NCBI GenBank assembly: GCA_017562135.1
Contig: QEYB01000921.1
Coordinates: 744,001-808,000 of the forward strand
DNA length: 64,000 nucleotides
DNA from: Dipylidium caninum
Taxonomy: Eukaryota; Platyhelminthes; Cestoda; Cyclophyllidea; Dipylidiidae
Direction of reading: 5' to 3'
A model generated the notes under the pieces. It was given only the letters and a program-made list of their open reading frames with translations. It made no database searches and was not told where the DNA came from. Of this stretch, positions 1 to 11,429 are shown piece by piece (the first letter of the stretch is position 1; each line of letters opens with the position of its first letter). A program made the translations under genes and the position numbers.

Positions 1-2891
1 TCTTGCATGAAACGGCGAGAATTGGTGAGGTCTCGTTTCAAAATGGTTAATTGCCAAGCTGTGGTGCGCATTTGGCCTCCGGGAATTGTTCTTTGTTAAT
101 ATAGACTTTATACCATCCCACCGTACCGGAATCAGGCTTACGCTACGCGGTAGGCGACGGTCAGACGTTGCAGTCACGCCGCCTTCTATTGTTCGTGATG
201 TCTTTTCAGTCAGTGTATTGTAGGGCCACGAAACTCACAGCTTAGCGGTGTTCGTCCCTGTTTTTTGGTAAATGATAATAGGGAGGCAAAATTGCTACTA
301 TTCAGTGGTTTTTATCGTCCTTGCGTCTGTACCCCTTAGTTATTTAAACCTCACCTATTGACAACCTCGTTAAAAGTATAAAACGTCTACCCGACAAGTC
401 CCGATGCGAGGAGTTACCGAAATGCCAACATCGTGCACCTTCAAGCAGACTTTCGACTTTCCTTGGCGGGGCGGATGTCGTCTAGTGTTGCGCCTTAATG
501 GACTTTTGCGCAGACCGGCACGAGTGTGCGAATGTCGGAGGCCAAAGCAAAGTCGGAGTTCACAGCAGCACTCGTTTAACCGCTTCAGCCGTGATATCAA
601 TCAAGACCCTGTTAATCTCCAGTGCGAGTTGGGCCTCCCACATATTTTGGGTCAGAACCTTAAATGGTGAGTTGACGAGAAAGAGCTGGCAGTTGAGGGC
701 TCTTCGTTCACCCCGAAGTTGATGTGAGTAACTCCTTACCTCTGGCCTTTCTTAACAATCGTTAGAGAGAATTTTATAATTTAACTCATTTGGATTACAA
801 TTTTGTCACGAAAACACGCTCACACTGTCTCGCCTCTACATCTGGCAACCTTAAAGTCAGCGATCTTTGATGGTTTGGCAGGGTGCGCCTCTTGCCTCTT
901 CATCTTCTCCCTCTTCTCTCAGGCGAGACACACCTTTGCATTTACAAATATACTTCAAAAGTTGAGATGGTGGATCACGTAAACAGGCATGTATGCACGC
1001 TTTTTGTTACTTGGTGTTCCCGTGGCGGAGCAGACGCCACTTGTACACGATGGCCGAGCGAAATGCACCCTTTTGACCCGTCCGACCGACGCGGCTGTGG
1101 TGTGTCGAAAAGCACAAAAGTGTCATTTTTCGACTCAACCCCAAAGGCCATGGGAATGGTGCTCCTGAACATCGGGACCAAACGCCTTCTTCTGCATTCT
1201 CCGGCCACCCCTCCCCCCGGAGGGATTGAATGTAACACTCTTCCCGATTAATCGCTGGAAATTTCACCGTCAATTTAGCTTGTTCACGAGGCGAGAATGT
1301 GGAGAAATACGGAATTTTTCAGGTTTTTTTGTGTACATGGCGAGTAGGTCGGGAATTATTGGATGAGAAATTTTCCCATTATCCCCAAAAATTTCATTCA
1401 TGAACTTTGCTCAACTAGGATTTGCGGGTCATTATTTTGCCTCTTTTGGGATCATCGAGGAGAAGGACCCCGATCGTTTGGACAAAAGCTTGTCCCACTA
1501 TGCACTAAATGTTGGCTTCCCGCTAGGTGAACTGCCATGTTGAAGTTCATTCGTCCCAACACTTTGCGGCGAGCATGAGGCCCCCATCCACCACGGTGGG
1601 GAAAGGTGGAACGAAAGAGGAGGTTTGTGAAGAACGTCGACAAGGCTCCGTCTGTTCCGGCTTTTTCTCTAGTGACCATCGCGGGAAGGCTGCCTTTTCT
1701 CCATTTCACTTCTACGACACTCCAACCACCCCATAAATCGTTTACTAATTTGGAATTGACATAAACGTGTCGAGGTTTCGTGTTGTCTCCTTGCTTAGCC
1801 ATTTCCACTCCGTGAATGGAGAATGCGTCGTTGAAAACGGTTTGCGATTATCTTTCACTCCCTCGCACCGAACTACCGTTCATCATTTAGGCCGGTGGAA
1901 CACGCCGAGGTGTCGGGTCTGGGGGAGCAGGGGGACTGGAGGGAAGTAGCCTAAGTCGGCAATTTGTGCGTGAGTGTAAGAGTCTGTGCCGGCCTCGTGA
2001 ATTCGTCAAGCGGGTCATCAAGTGATTCCCCCCCTCATCCCCATTGGCCAGTTGGCAGAGCATTTAATGCTATCCGATTTCGCAAAATCGGCGCTTTCGC
2101 TAGAGGCTCCCAGCGGTAAGTCCGACTGATGTCGCTGATCGCGTTGCCGCCCTCGTGAATACGCAAAGCTCCTCTCCATCGTTTAAATGCGTGCTTTTCT
2201 TTACACACATTCACACACACTCCGCCCCTCTTCCCCCTCTACGCGCCGTTTATGCACACTAGCGTTTGCGTGTCCTGACGTGTGTTAATACTAAGCCAAC
2301 AAGGCCTTTGATGCCAACTACGAAACAACTTTCAGAGTTGGGCTGTGGGAGTGATTGAAAGGACTGTAAAACCGCGACAATCTCCATTCCAGGGGGTGGA
2401 GATAGTCCGGCTTGTGGTCCGACCGCCTGGAGGTTGGAACGTGACCACGGCGCGGGAGAGGACCTGCTCTAATGTTTAAAATGTCGGGAGAAGGGGAAAT
2501 AGGCCATAACCTTTGCTAAGGAGAAGGAGGAGGAATCACAAGTCTTTCCCACGATACGCGTAGAGTACAGAATTCCTCTCCGCTTTTGACTGTTTAAGCA
2601 CAGTTGCAATTCTACTCCGCTGTATCTGTTACACCAACGCCCTGGAGTTGAGCTGGGCGAATTAAAAGACGTTACATTCGTGGATGGAGATGCTGATGCC
2701 GCGTTGCAGATTGCAACAAATGATGGCGATGATGTCACTGGTTTGCACGTCCGACCGAGGTGCCGCTGATAGGATGAATTTTTGTTTTTTTTTGCATTTG
2801 GGCGACCTGTTGCACTCTTAATGGTTGTGGACGCCGGTAACAGTCAGCCCCTCGCCGCACCAAATCGCATTTCGGGGAAATTAATTTGGAT
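1..2891. other. no recognisable gene
   Basis: Open frames here are short (at most about 120 codons), lie on both strands, and none resembles a family I know. No splice-consistent chain, transposase or tandem repeat was seen. This is probably upstream intergenic DNA of the aquaporin gene. Confidence 0.5.
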
Positions 2892-2898
2892 TATATAA
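2892..2898 (+). promoter_or_regulatory. putative TATA box of the aquaporin gene
   Basis: The heptamer TATATAA lies 132 bases upstream of the aquaporin ATG, on the same strand, in an AT-rich context. The spacing would leave about 100 bases of 5' UTR. This is a motif match only; no transcription start is shown. Confidence 0.4.
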
Positions 2899-3029
2899 AG
2901 ACAAGTCTTGCGGGATGAACAGAATCGCGTCCGAGACGTCACAAACATATTTACCGTCTGCTGCAAAAATAGGACAATAGTTTTTCCTATTAAATTAAAA
3001 CCACTTTGGATCGAACTAGACGCTATACA

Positions 3030-4619
3030 ATGAGCCGAAAATTCCTTTCAAACAGCTCCATGGATAGGACAACCCGAAGCAAAATATGGAAGGTGTGTCA
3101 GATCTTCTTCGCCGAGGTACTTGCCGCGGGTTCGGCGCACTTCTTCTGCTTCCTAGTTGACATTACCCAGCCTAATGTCGCCTTAGTTGCTGGTTTTCTG
3201 GCCGGCGCCTCCATCTACATTGCGATTTGGTGCAGTTTCGCTACTTCTGGTTCCCAAATCAACCCCGTTGTCACCTTGGCAACCGTCATTACCCGCCGCC
3301 TCCCACCACTTTTTGCTCTGGTCTACTTGGTGGGCGACTTTGTGGGCACCCTGCTCTTCATGGCCGCGGCGTGGTACATCTCACCCTTCAAGAGCCTCGC
3401 GCCGACCACCTACGGACTCACACTGCCCGGCGAGGGCGTCAGCTCTTTCGTGGCGACCTTTACAGAGGTGATAACCACCTTCATCCTCCTCATGGTCATT
3501 CTCTCCTCTTTGGACGAGTTGCGAGCCAAAGAATGGCGTCCGGAGAACGGGGCCCCCTTTCCCTTCGCCGTCATGTTGGTGGTGACGATCAACGTGGTCA
3601 TCACGGTGAGCTTTAAGAATCATTCATTTCACTTCATTGCAAAAAAAAATATCTAAATCTCTCACGGATGTTTCTTCAAGAAATCCGTGTAGGATCATTT
3701 GCATTTGTAGATCGTTAGGTAAACACTTTGTCCAAGTAGCTTCATTTCACGCCCGTGGTCACCTCGGTCATCACTTCCAGCTCGATCCTAATTGTAGACT
3801 AAATTCTTCAAACGAAATCCCCAAAATTACTGGTTCCCGATCTACACCTGAGCACTCGGGTCCATTTTTAATAGCGTTTGGCCGCTACATCCCCAAGCCA
3901 TTCGGTCAAGCGGGCATTAATCGTTTCACTTTGCATTCCCAGTTGCCCATTTCCGGCGCCAGCATGAATCCCACCAGAAGCCTAGCTGCGGCAATAATTG
4001 TGAACAACTACGACCGAGTTTGGGTAAGTTTTCCTGCCTTCGTTAGTACTTTGGAAAACTGGCTATTTATCTCTAAGCAGCGTCTCCTCGTACGTAAGCA
4101 AAGGAGGCGAAACACTGTCCTCTTTTGGAGGGCAGGAGAAGGTGTCCTCCCAATTTACCGTCTGAGAGGCAGCAAAAATTAAGCCCAACGAGGAAAACCC
4201 CGCCATGTACGAGACTCTCCTCTCAGTCTGACTTTGTCAGATCGAGACAAATCACCGGCTGAATTAACTCCTAGCTCATGCATGGGTCTTCCGAACTTAG
4301 TAACCGCTTTTCTCGGCTTCTGCCCATCAGTTGGGTGGGAGAGAAGTCTCCTGTGTTGGCAAAGATCGTGTGTGAGTGAGATGGGGAAAATGAAGTGGAC
4401 AGAAGTCGCAGCGACATTAAAATGTTGTGGAATTTGTATTAATTGACTGTTATCATAAAGATATACTTCGTTGGTCCGACCATCGGGACAATATTGGCGT
4501 GTGCATTCTACGAGATGGTGATCTGCCCCTTCGCATCACTGCACCGTACTCGACACCTCCTTTGCTTCGCCGATTTCGACCGAAAGTCCAACTATGCCGA
4601 AATAGTGTCGAATATTTGA
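3030..4619 (+). CDS. aquaporin with NPV and NPT pore motifs
   Basis: This is a membrane channel of the MIP family, which conducts water and sometimes small neutral solutes. Exons are 3030-3605, 3943-4023 and 4461-4619, all phase 0, giving 271 residues, the normal family length. The first half carries the FFAEV box and pore loop B as SGSQINPVVTL (N78-V80). The second half carries FTEV and loop E as SGASMNPTRSL (N201-T203), with the selectivity-filter arginine R204 kept. Exon 3 supplies the sixth helix (IYFVGPTIG) and a short tail. Both canonical NPA boxes are changed in the third position (NPV and NPT). Counting back from loop E, the position equivalent to His180 of human AQP1 looks like valine, which would make a hydrophobic filter. 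ATG 3030 was chosen as the first ATG in frame. A TATA-like box and an AATAAA flank the gene. Family is certain; substrate is unknown. Confidence 0.95.
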
Positions 4620-4689
4620 CCTCCCTTCCTTGCCCCGCCATTCTCCACCTTATTTTGCCTGTAGCTGATGTACGCGACACACATCAAAC

Positions 4690-4695
4690 AATAAA
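4690..4695 (+). terminator. polyadenylation signal AATAAA, aquaporin
   Basis: A canonical AATAAA sits 71 bases after the aquaporin stop codon on the same strand, which fits a short 3' UTR. Confidence 0.5.
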
Positions 4696-4699
4696 AGCC

Positions 4700-6549
4700 C
4701 TTTTGATCGGAGGAGGGACTGCTTCTCGGTCCCCTTCACCGACGTTTAACAGGACAATAAGGGAAGAAGCAATGTTGACGATTTAGAATTCTTTGGGTGT
4801 ATTTGACGCCTACGTTCCCCTTTAAGTCACATGCCTCGGGAGACGACTCTCCTGGCCAACATCACCGGGCTTGAACTTTCATTTCTTGTCGATGGCGTTG
4901 TTTACCCAAAATGAACCTTAAACTCGGCCGTCCACTCTCCAAATACACCACAAGTGTCAGTTGTGATAAACAGCACGTGTGTAAACCTGTTGACAGATGA
5001 AGTTGTAGAGATACTAGTGACAGAATGGTAAACTCGTCGCTTGTCCTCATTGCACCGACACCGGAAAAGCTCACCAACACCTCACCCGCCAGTGATACCC
5101 ACACACACCTCGACCCGGCGGAAGCGCGAGCTAGAGACGACGGTCCCTGAGTTTTTAATTTACCGGCATATTCTGACGATCCGAGAGTTAATATTATTTT
5201 TTTCCCGGAGTAAATCTTTAAGCACTCAGCCCATTGCCGCCTTTCCGGCAGTTAGCTTCTCCAGTACCCAACTGGTGCCTTGAAGTGGTAGCCAAATTCG
5301 AACGCCAGGTTACCGAATTCACGTAGGTATAGTTGCATTCCGTGGAAGCGGTGGTGGCCAAGAGTGGCCCTAACAACAGCCTCTCGTATTTATTGTTAGA
5401 GATAAGGCAATACAGATCAATGTACGTAGGAGACATCGGCATCCAAGGCGTTTTACTCGATACATGTCATGCATTTGCGAGGCATCGCACACACGAGCCA
5501 GTCAGGTGACCGAGACCGCGGGCACCTTCGCGCTTCAGGTGACACGAATGATCACCATGGCCCTCCTGATCACTTGGGCGCCCACCCTTTCCCTGGCAAT
5601 CAGGAAGGGTAAAGCAGACGAGCTAGTCAGCGGCTAAAGCAATTAGAATATGAGTGGGAGAGATACTTCACCTCTCCTGGTACCTCGGTTACACATCAGG
5701 TCTCATCACACGACTGGCTGCCCTGACACCCCGGAGGCTAGTCGCCTAGATCAGTGGTTTTAGGCAACTTCACTTACTACTGACATCCACCGAATCCTCT
5801 GTTGAGAAACCTACTAAACGGAAACGGGCCCAAGGCAGATCTTCCCACAGAGGACAGCGCTATGCTTCTAGTCAAAAAGTCAAGGTGGCAGCTATTTTTT
5901 ATCCACTGTACTTTTACAAATACCTAAGTGAACGTATGATTTGAAGTTTGGGCAACCGGACGCCTGACCTGAGAAAATAAGCCATTAACGTGAATCAGGT
6001 CATCGTTCCCAATGTAAAGTATTATATTTGGCGGGATAAGCCCACCGTTTAATTCTGTTAGGAAATATCGCCTTACCGCTAAAAGCAAAGGGGTTGCGGA
6101 TGTAGGGAGACGGAGGGATTTATCCTTCAGCAACGTGTAAGTATTTACGGCACACGAGATCTTATTCTTCCGAGAAGTCGATAAACGCCTAGTTAAACTA
6201 GTAGCAGAACTAATTAGCGTCAAATTAACAAACGACACCCATTCAACATATAACTGCTCAACAAGGTCGATATTCTTGCTTCGTGTACATTTGCATAGAA
6301 TGAGACCCAGAATAATTGTTATTTAAGGCTTATTTTGTAAAAAAATGAGTGAAATTTGCTAATAAGACTAATACCAATTAATGAAGTTGTAACGTAGCCA
6401 CGAAGGGTATCAATGTAAACGTACGTCCGTCAGAAAATACAGTTGCGGAAATGTTCAAATGGGAACAGTTTGAGGTAATTAACGAAACTCCAGCATGCAA
6501 GAACACAATTTAACACTACAGTACGCTGAAGTTAGAGATTGGCACGAAA
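4700..6549. other. intergenic, nothing recognised
   Basis: The longest frame is 104 codons on the minus strand (5924-6238). It has no recognisable domain and no clear splice partners. On the minus strand an ATTAAA variant poly(A) signal at 6550-6555 probably belongs to the glutaredoxin gene. Confidence 0.45.
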
Positions 6550-6591
6550 TTTAATACATTTCAACGAAAGAATAAACGATCTTTACTTCTT

Positions 6592-7030
6592 TTATAAGTC
6601 ATTAGAAGTCTGGGATAGACGCTTAGACAGTGATTGGTTCTTGTGAAGTTGTTCTAAATCGCTGCATCCACCAATGCATTGACCCCCTATGAAAATTCTA
6701 GGCACCTAGTGCGATGTAAATTCAAGTAAGACATTGGCTTACAGTTCTGGCGCCTGTAGTAGATTTTAAGTAATCCTGAATGGCACTGCAATCAGATCTC
6801 CCTTCGATATCGATGACATGCATGTCGTCAGGTGTAAATGTGCTGCCCATATACGAACGTAATATTGAAACTGCTCTAGTACAATAAGGGCAGGATTTCT
6901 TCACGAACAAAACAGCATGGGCCGACTGAATCTCTTTACGGACAAGACTTGCGGTTTCAGAGGATCTAAACAAACTAGACAAATTCACTAATTTACTGCT
7001 GAGCAGAAGCAACACCACCCATACGCGCAT
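6592..7030 (-). CDS. dithiol glutaredoxin with N-terminal hydrophobic leader
   Basis: This is a thiol-disulfide oxidoreductase that uses glutathione to reduce disulfides or mixed disulfides. Two exons, 6743-7030 and 6592-6705, are joined across a 37-base GT-AG intron and give 133 residues. The active site is CPYC (C47 and C50), preceded by VLFVKKS. The cis-proline TVP (96-98) is formed exactly across the splice junction and is followed by RIFIGG. The glutathione-binding GGCSDL is present near the C-terminus. Residues 1-20 (MRVWVVLLLL and following) are strongly hydrophobic and could be a signal peptide or signal anchor, unlike cytosolic glutaredoxin. It is not the thioredoxin-glutathione reductase of flatworms, since no reductase domain follows. 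The opposite-strand SNRNP27 starts 838 bases away, so the two genes are divergent. Confidence 0.93.
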
Positions 7031-7867
7031 CCGTCAACGCGAAAAGAACGATCCCAAGGTTAAATTTTAAACCCACGAGTTGGAAACAGGCAGCTCAAAC
7101 AAAATACAAAGGCAGAGCACATTGAAACTGCATAAAATGCCAGCCAAATAATGGGCACTTGCATCGATATAAAGATATTGAAAGGACGGAATTTATCTGC
7201 AGAATGAAATTTGCAGCATCCAGGGTATTACGCAACAACTTGACTCTCGGAAAAATTGGCTTCGTGTACGAGAAGAAATGAGTAACTGAGCATGTCTCGC
7301 AACAACGCCCAGAGAGCCTCAACGACTCTCATAATATCTGCAAGAAATATCTTTACGTTTCTTAATATTGCGTTATCTTATTCCTTAATTTTACCTACAA
7401 AGAAAACATTCATTTAACAAAACGATGATGTCGGTTCCTAGACAAGTGTAAGCAGACGTTGAGGTTGACGTAATTAATTGGCTTCCTGATTAAAAGCCTA
7501 AGGGCCTTCAAGCTAACGGAAAAGTTAAGTTTGCACATTCTAGGTATAACTCAATTTATACTTCTTATTTTTGCAATGCGTCCAACCTTCTCTCTAAAAC
7601 TATGTTACCTTGGGAGTCTTTTATTTACTTGCTCATATTATATTTTTACCGCAACTAACTGCCGAGATTTCGAGAGATTTAAAAATTTGCCCGAGGGAAT
7701 ACAAATGAGTGTAAGGAAACCCAACAATCGGTGTTTTATGAATCTACTTTCGGACATTTTTCATCTCTTCACAGAGGGATAACGATATTTAAGCATTCTT
7801 TGTTTAAAATTGTGGACAAGTATAGCGGATAGCTCACCGTACAATGTACCGCGCCCATCGGCTGTAG
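7031..7867. other. divergent intergenic region between glutaredoxin and SNRNP27
   Basis: This 837-base spacer probably holds both promoters. No TATA box stands out close to either start. Two open frames of 75-83 codons (7095-7322 minus, 7531-7782 plus) show no known domain and look accidental. Confidence 0.4.
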
Positions 7868-8477
7868 ATGCCTAAGGATCGTTCGCGTAGTCCGCTATCG
7901 CGTAAGTACTTAATTATGCGTAATGGTCCTATCATAAAGGCCGAAGACGTTCTCGGTCACGGTCCCGTGAGCGGTATCGAGATAGATATGACCGTGATCC
8001 CGACAGGCGGCGAAGAGAACGAGAGACGCGCAAAGACGAACGCCATCGACGTGAATACACACCAGAAAGGAGAAAAGAACGTAGACACAGAGACACTTCG
8101 GATGAACGCCGCGGAAAGAACTCAAAAGTCGTCAAAACTTGGGGAGATAACCGACCCCGAACTCCAGATCAATCTGATAAAGCGTAAGTGCTAAATCTTT
8201 TATGCTCACATCCTTAGCCCTAACGACACATCTAGTGAAGATAAGGAAAGTAAGTTTTAAACGTAGAAGATTAAGTAAATATTTAGCTAAAGTCCCTCAA
8301 ACAGAAGAGGAATTGGAAATGATGAAATCATTGGGCTTTTTCAACTTCGACTCTACGAAAGGCAAACACGTGAAAGGCAACAATGTGTACGTCGCTAACA
8401 TACAAAAGAAGCGCAAATACAGGCAATACATGAATCGCCGCGGAGGATTCAACCGGAAACTGGACCCAATCACTTAG
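7868..8477 (+). CDS. SNRNP27: U4/U6.U5 tri-snRNP-associated 27 kDa protein
   Basis: This is a nuclear splicing factor of the U4/U6.U5 tri-snRNP. Four exons (7868-7901, 7940-8183, 8218-8249, 8287-8477) are separated by introns of only 38, 34 and 37 bases and encode 166 residues. The N-terminal half is an Arg/Ser/Asp/Glu-rich region that only appears when the introns are removed. The C-terminal block is the family signature: [20 protein letters not shown], then [19 protein letters not shown] at the very end. This block is nearly invariant among animals, and its end position matches the human protein. Stop-free joining in all four exons supports the model. It converges with the FNBP4-like gene, with 334 bases between stop codons. 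Confidence 0.96.
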
Positions 8478-8561
8478 TCAAGTACACCTGCGGAAGATAG
8501 CTTGCCATCATTGATGGTAAAAAGGACGTACTGTAAGCATTTTTCTATGTACAAAACCTTT

Positions 8562-8567
8562 TTTATT
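8562..8567 (-). terminator. polyadenylation signal, FNBP4-like gene
   Basis: TTTATT on the plus strand reads AATAAA on the minus strand, about 245 bases beyond the FNBP4-like stop. It lies inside the predicted 3' UTR of SNRNP27. Confidence 0.35.
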
Positions 8568-8628
8568 AAGAATAATAGTTCCACAATGTTCCGATTATAG
8601 TTGTGTCTGTAAAGTGGGGCATTAATGG

Positions 8629-8634
8629 AATAAA
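8629..8634 (+). terminator. polyadenylation signal, SNRNP27
   Basis: AATAAA lies 151 bases after the SNRNP27 stop on the same strand, in an AT-rich stretch. Confidence 0.4.
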
Positions 8635-8811
8635 TGATGCGGAAAACATCCTGCCACGTTCTAATCCGATATTAAATTTTGGCGTGCTGATTTGGCCCCT
8701 TGCTTATTTGTTCCGTTCATACCGCATTATTTAGGACTTCTTAGATAAAACTCTGAATAAGTGCAACACTTAAAGTGATAATTTCGTGAAAAATCTTATA
8801 AAACATACAAA

Positions 8812-10487
8812 TCAGTTAGAGTCTGGGAAACTTTTTTCCAGTAGTAAGGCGTTACTGTTTCGTCCCAAAACGTCGGTTGCAAGTTCCTAAAAAGAATCAT
8901 CGGTTTGCATTTAGTTAATCGTACCTTTTGAAGGTTCTGCCTCGACTGTGAAATATCTGCACTCAGATCAACTCGAGCTATGTCTACGTCATTATTAATC
9001 TGTTAAGTTTAACCGAATCCTAATCTCAATTTACTTCGACACTTTGGGTAGAAATTAAGTTGTGATAACCAGATCCATCCTCAATTTTTTGGGCAGGTGA
9101 GATCAGCTCGTTTTTCTAAAAAAACTTTTAATAAAAAATTTCTAAGAGATCCAGTACCTTCATTTGTTTGTCTATGGTCGAACCTTCTTGGCGTATTGAA
9201 GAGATACAATTTTCATTTTGCGTACATCCATCTCCAATTTCTTGAGAATGAATGGTTGGGATTGGATTTTCTCTAAGAGCACTTGTTTTGTCATTCCTTC
9301 TCAAATTACATGATTAACAGTACGCTTGTCATATACTTACGCATTTCGCACATACTCACATCCTTTCGGAGAGGACAATCTTTCATATTCGCTAAGAAAG
9401 ACGCTAAATTCGTCAAGCTTCTCTTTATACCACATTTCTGATAAGTGTCCGGCCTTCCAATCCTCTAACCGAGTCTAAAAGGCGATAGGTAAGATTTTCT
9501 GTGGCGCTCGCAACATGTTAAATTGGATCACAGAGTAGACGCACGATAAATTGAATATACAGAAACTGGAGACGTGAGGCTTGATCATATTTGGGACAAA
9601 TAACAGCAAATTTTTCTAGGAGATGTTGACTTATGTCATTTAAATTCAATGATAGGGATTTAGATGATTGCAATAGTCGTGCTGGAGGAAGTTTGGGTCC
9701 TATAAAACCTTCTGCTTTTTCAGTGGGTTGGTCGGTTTCCATGGGTTCATCCACTGCTGGTATTTGTGGCGACTTCTTTGGGTTAAATGATTCGCTTTCT
9801 GAGGATGAAGAGGAACTGCTATAGTTTATGTATTCCGAAAGAAATTCAACAGGAGTGTCTGCGAAATTATTTTCTCCGTTGGCCCTCATAAATGCGCGTT
9901 TAATGCGTCGTCGTTTCCTAGCATTCCCGTCCGGCAATATGAGAATTGGGGCCTTTTTCTCCACTGCATTTTTTGAGGCTGGTCCATCATTTTTTTGTTG
10001 AAGGTAGATTTTGTATTCATTAAGGTAGGATTGATATTCGTCTGGAATGTTCCATGTCGTTTCTTTTGTTAAAAAATTGTGATAAAATGGAAGGTTGGTC
10101 TTGGGGTCAACCTGGACAATCCAATTTGTCTTCGGCGCTTAAGGGAGGATTTATGAAGATTTTGGATAATTCATTGAAGTCAAAATAACCAATCAACATA
10201 ATAACTAGTATCCACACAAGTGATCACCATTCAATGAAGATGATGTATGTGGAGTTATTTTTTGATATCGTAAAAAGGAAGGAAAACAGAAGGATAAGAA
10301 GTAAAATACCTTTGTTTTGCGTGTTAGCGCCATGGGAAGTAATGGCGTCGACTTCCTATGTAAGATATTAATAGGTTACGTTGTTACATACTGCGAAAAA
10401 GTTTTCTACTTCAGTATTCAGGTTTCTTGTCATGACAACGATCGCACCTGGCCCAAAAGGGAAAACTTGCACTTTCCGGTTAACCAT
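8812..10487 (-). CDS. FNBP4: formin-binding protein 4-like WW-domain protein
   Basis: In animals FNBP4 is a nuclear WW protein that binds proline-rich ligands such as formins. The model has eight exons: 10392-10487, 10310-10355, 9545-10137, 9341-9474, 9158-9299, 9035-9115, 8925-8999 and 8812-8886. Phases all agree and give 413 residues. The N-terminus has ENFFAEVDAIT, matching the human FLAEIDAIT. A WW domain follows at about 53-79 (W53, YHN, TKETTW76, P79). Then come a basic patch (ARKRRRIKRAFMRAN), an acidic serine run, and a helical block ending ITRLEDWKAGHL, which matches human ETRIADWREGAL. Five introns are 35-42 bases long. The second human WW domain is not clearly present, and the last exons are the least certain. 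The chosen ATG lies five bases after an acceptor-like TTTTGACAG, so the 5' end may be trans-spliced or extend further. Confidence 0.85.
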
Positions 10488-11429
10488 TGGGCCTGTCAAA
10501 ACACTTGCATATGATGCCGTTGCTAATCCATGAAATAAAGTCGAAAATCCACATGTGTACGGCCCTCAGAGACGATTCTCAAAATATTGATTAATAGTAG
10601 CCATGAGTTACTATATACCTCGGAACCAGGATAATTGAAGGGGTGTATAAATTCAACACAGATTCACTGGACCTAGACTTCATGCTCTGTAGATAGTGAA
10701 CTATCACACAGCAACGTTGGTTTCTACAAGCGGCCTCTATCATCGGGGTCATGTAAGTTTAACGAAAATGGTAAAACGCATGCAATAATTGCGTGATTGA
10801 CTAAAGGGAAATGAGGTTCGAATATCTGATTAGGTATAGTGTAACTAGAACTCCGATCCCTTTAAATTTCTAGCTAAATATGTGGTTCCGCGAAAATAAC
10901 CTATATGTTTGCTTTGTGGTTACGCTCCATTTTGCCGTCCTAGTGGAGTATTAATTCAGGATCTGTCATTCGTCAAACAAAAGTGTGCAACACAGGAATT
11001 TATATTAATTTTATACAACAAAAAACCAAGGCTTTAATACTAATGATATATAATTTACTCTCGTCACGTAACAATCTAAAGATATGGCAAAGCCCTATTT
11101 GTTTTGTCAACCTCAATAATTCCTATTTGTGTTGTCCTTATGCGTGAACGTTTTATAAACAGTCCTTGAATGTGTATACTGTGTGGAATATTTACCAAGC
11201 CTATTAAGATATGCCGCCCGTTTGAGTTTTCGTGGCGCTTACCTAATCCTATTTTATCGGCTTCGCCCATGTTAATGCTCCAGCTGAATGTGAATCCAAA
11301 TCAATCATTTTCTGCACTCATCGTGTTTGGATGTTTTTAAATCCCCTAACCTTTCATACATACGATGTTGATCGAATGACGAATTCTTCAGTTTATATTA
11401 ATTTCTTTTTCACATAGGCTTCGTCTCTA
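10488..11429. other. intergenic region between FNBP4-like and NAPE-PLD
   Basis: The FNBP4 frame stays open upstream to about 10550, but no better start was found. A 64-codon minus-strand frame at 11076-11270 starts with ATG and contains several GT..AG pairs compatible with 40-base introns. I do not recognise its product, so it is not called. Confidence 0.35.

Noticed and set aside
883..1251. 122-codon plus-strand frame near the left end
   Set aside because: Low-complexity leucine start and no recognisable family; overlapping minus frames are open too.
5924..6238. 104-codon minus-strand frame
   Set aside because: No known domain, no start context or splice signals that link it to the glutaredoxin gene.
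9158..9299. Alternative minus-strand reading of this exon with a lysine-rich C-terminus
   Set aside because: That frame cannot be joined to the upstream exon without a stop; the phase-2 frame used in the model stays open and splices onward.
10810..10825. tRNA B-box-like GGTTCGAAT
   Set aside because: No matching A box, acceptor stem or anticodon arm could be folded around it.
11076..11270. 64-codon minus-strand frame with GT-AG pairs compatible with tiny introns
   Set aside because: The peptide matches no family I know, and the alternative splice forms give equally unfamiliar short proteins.
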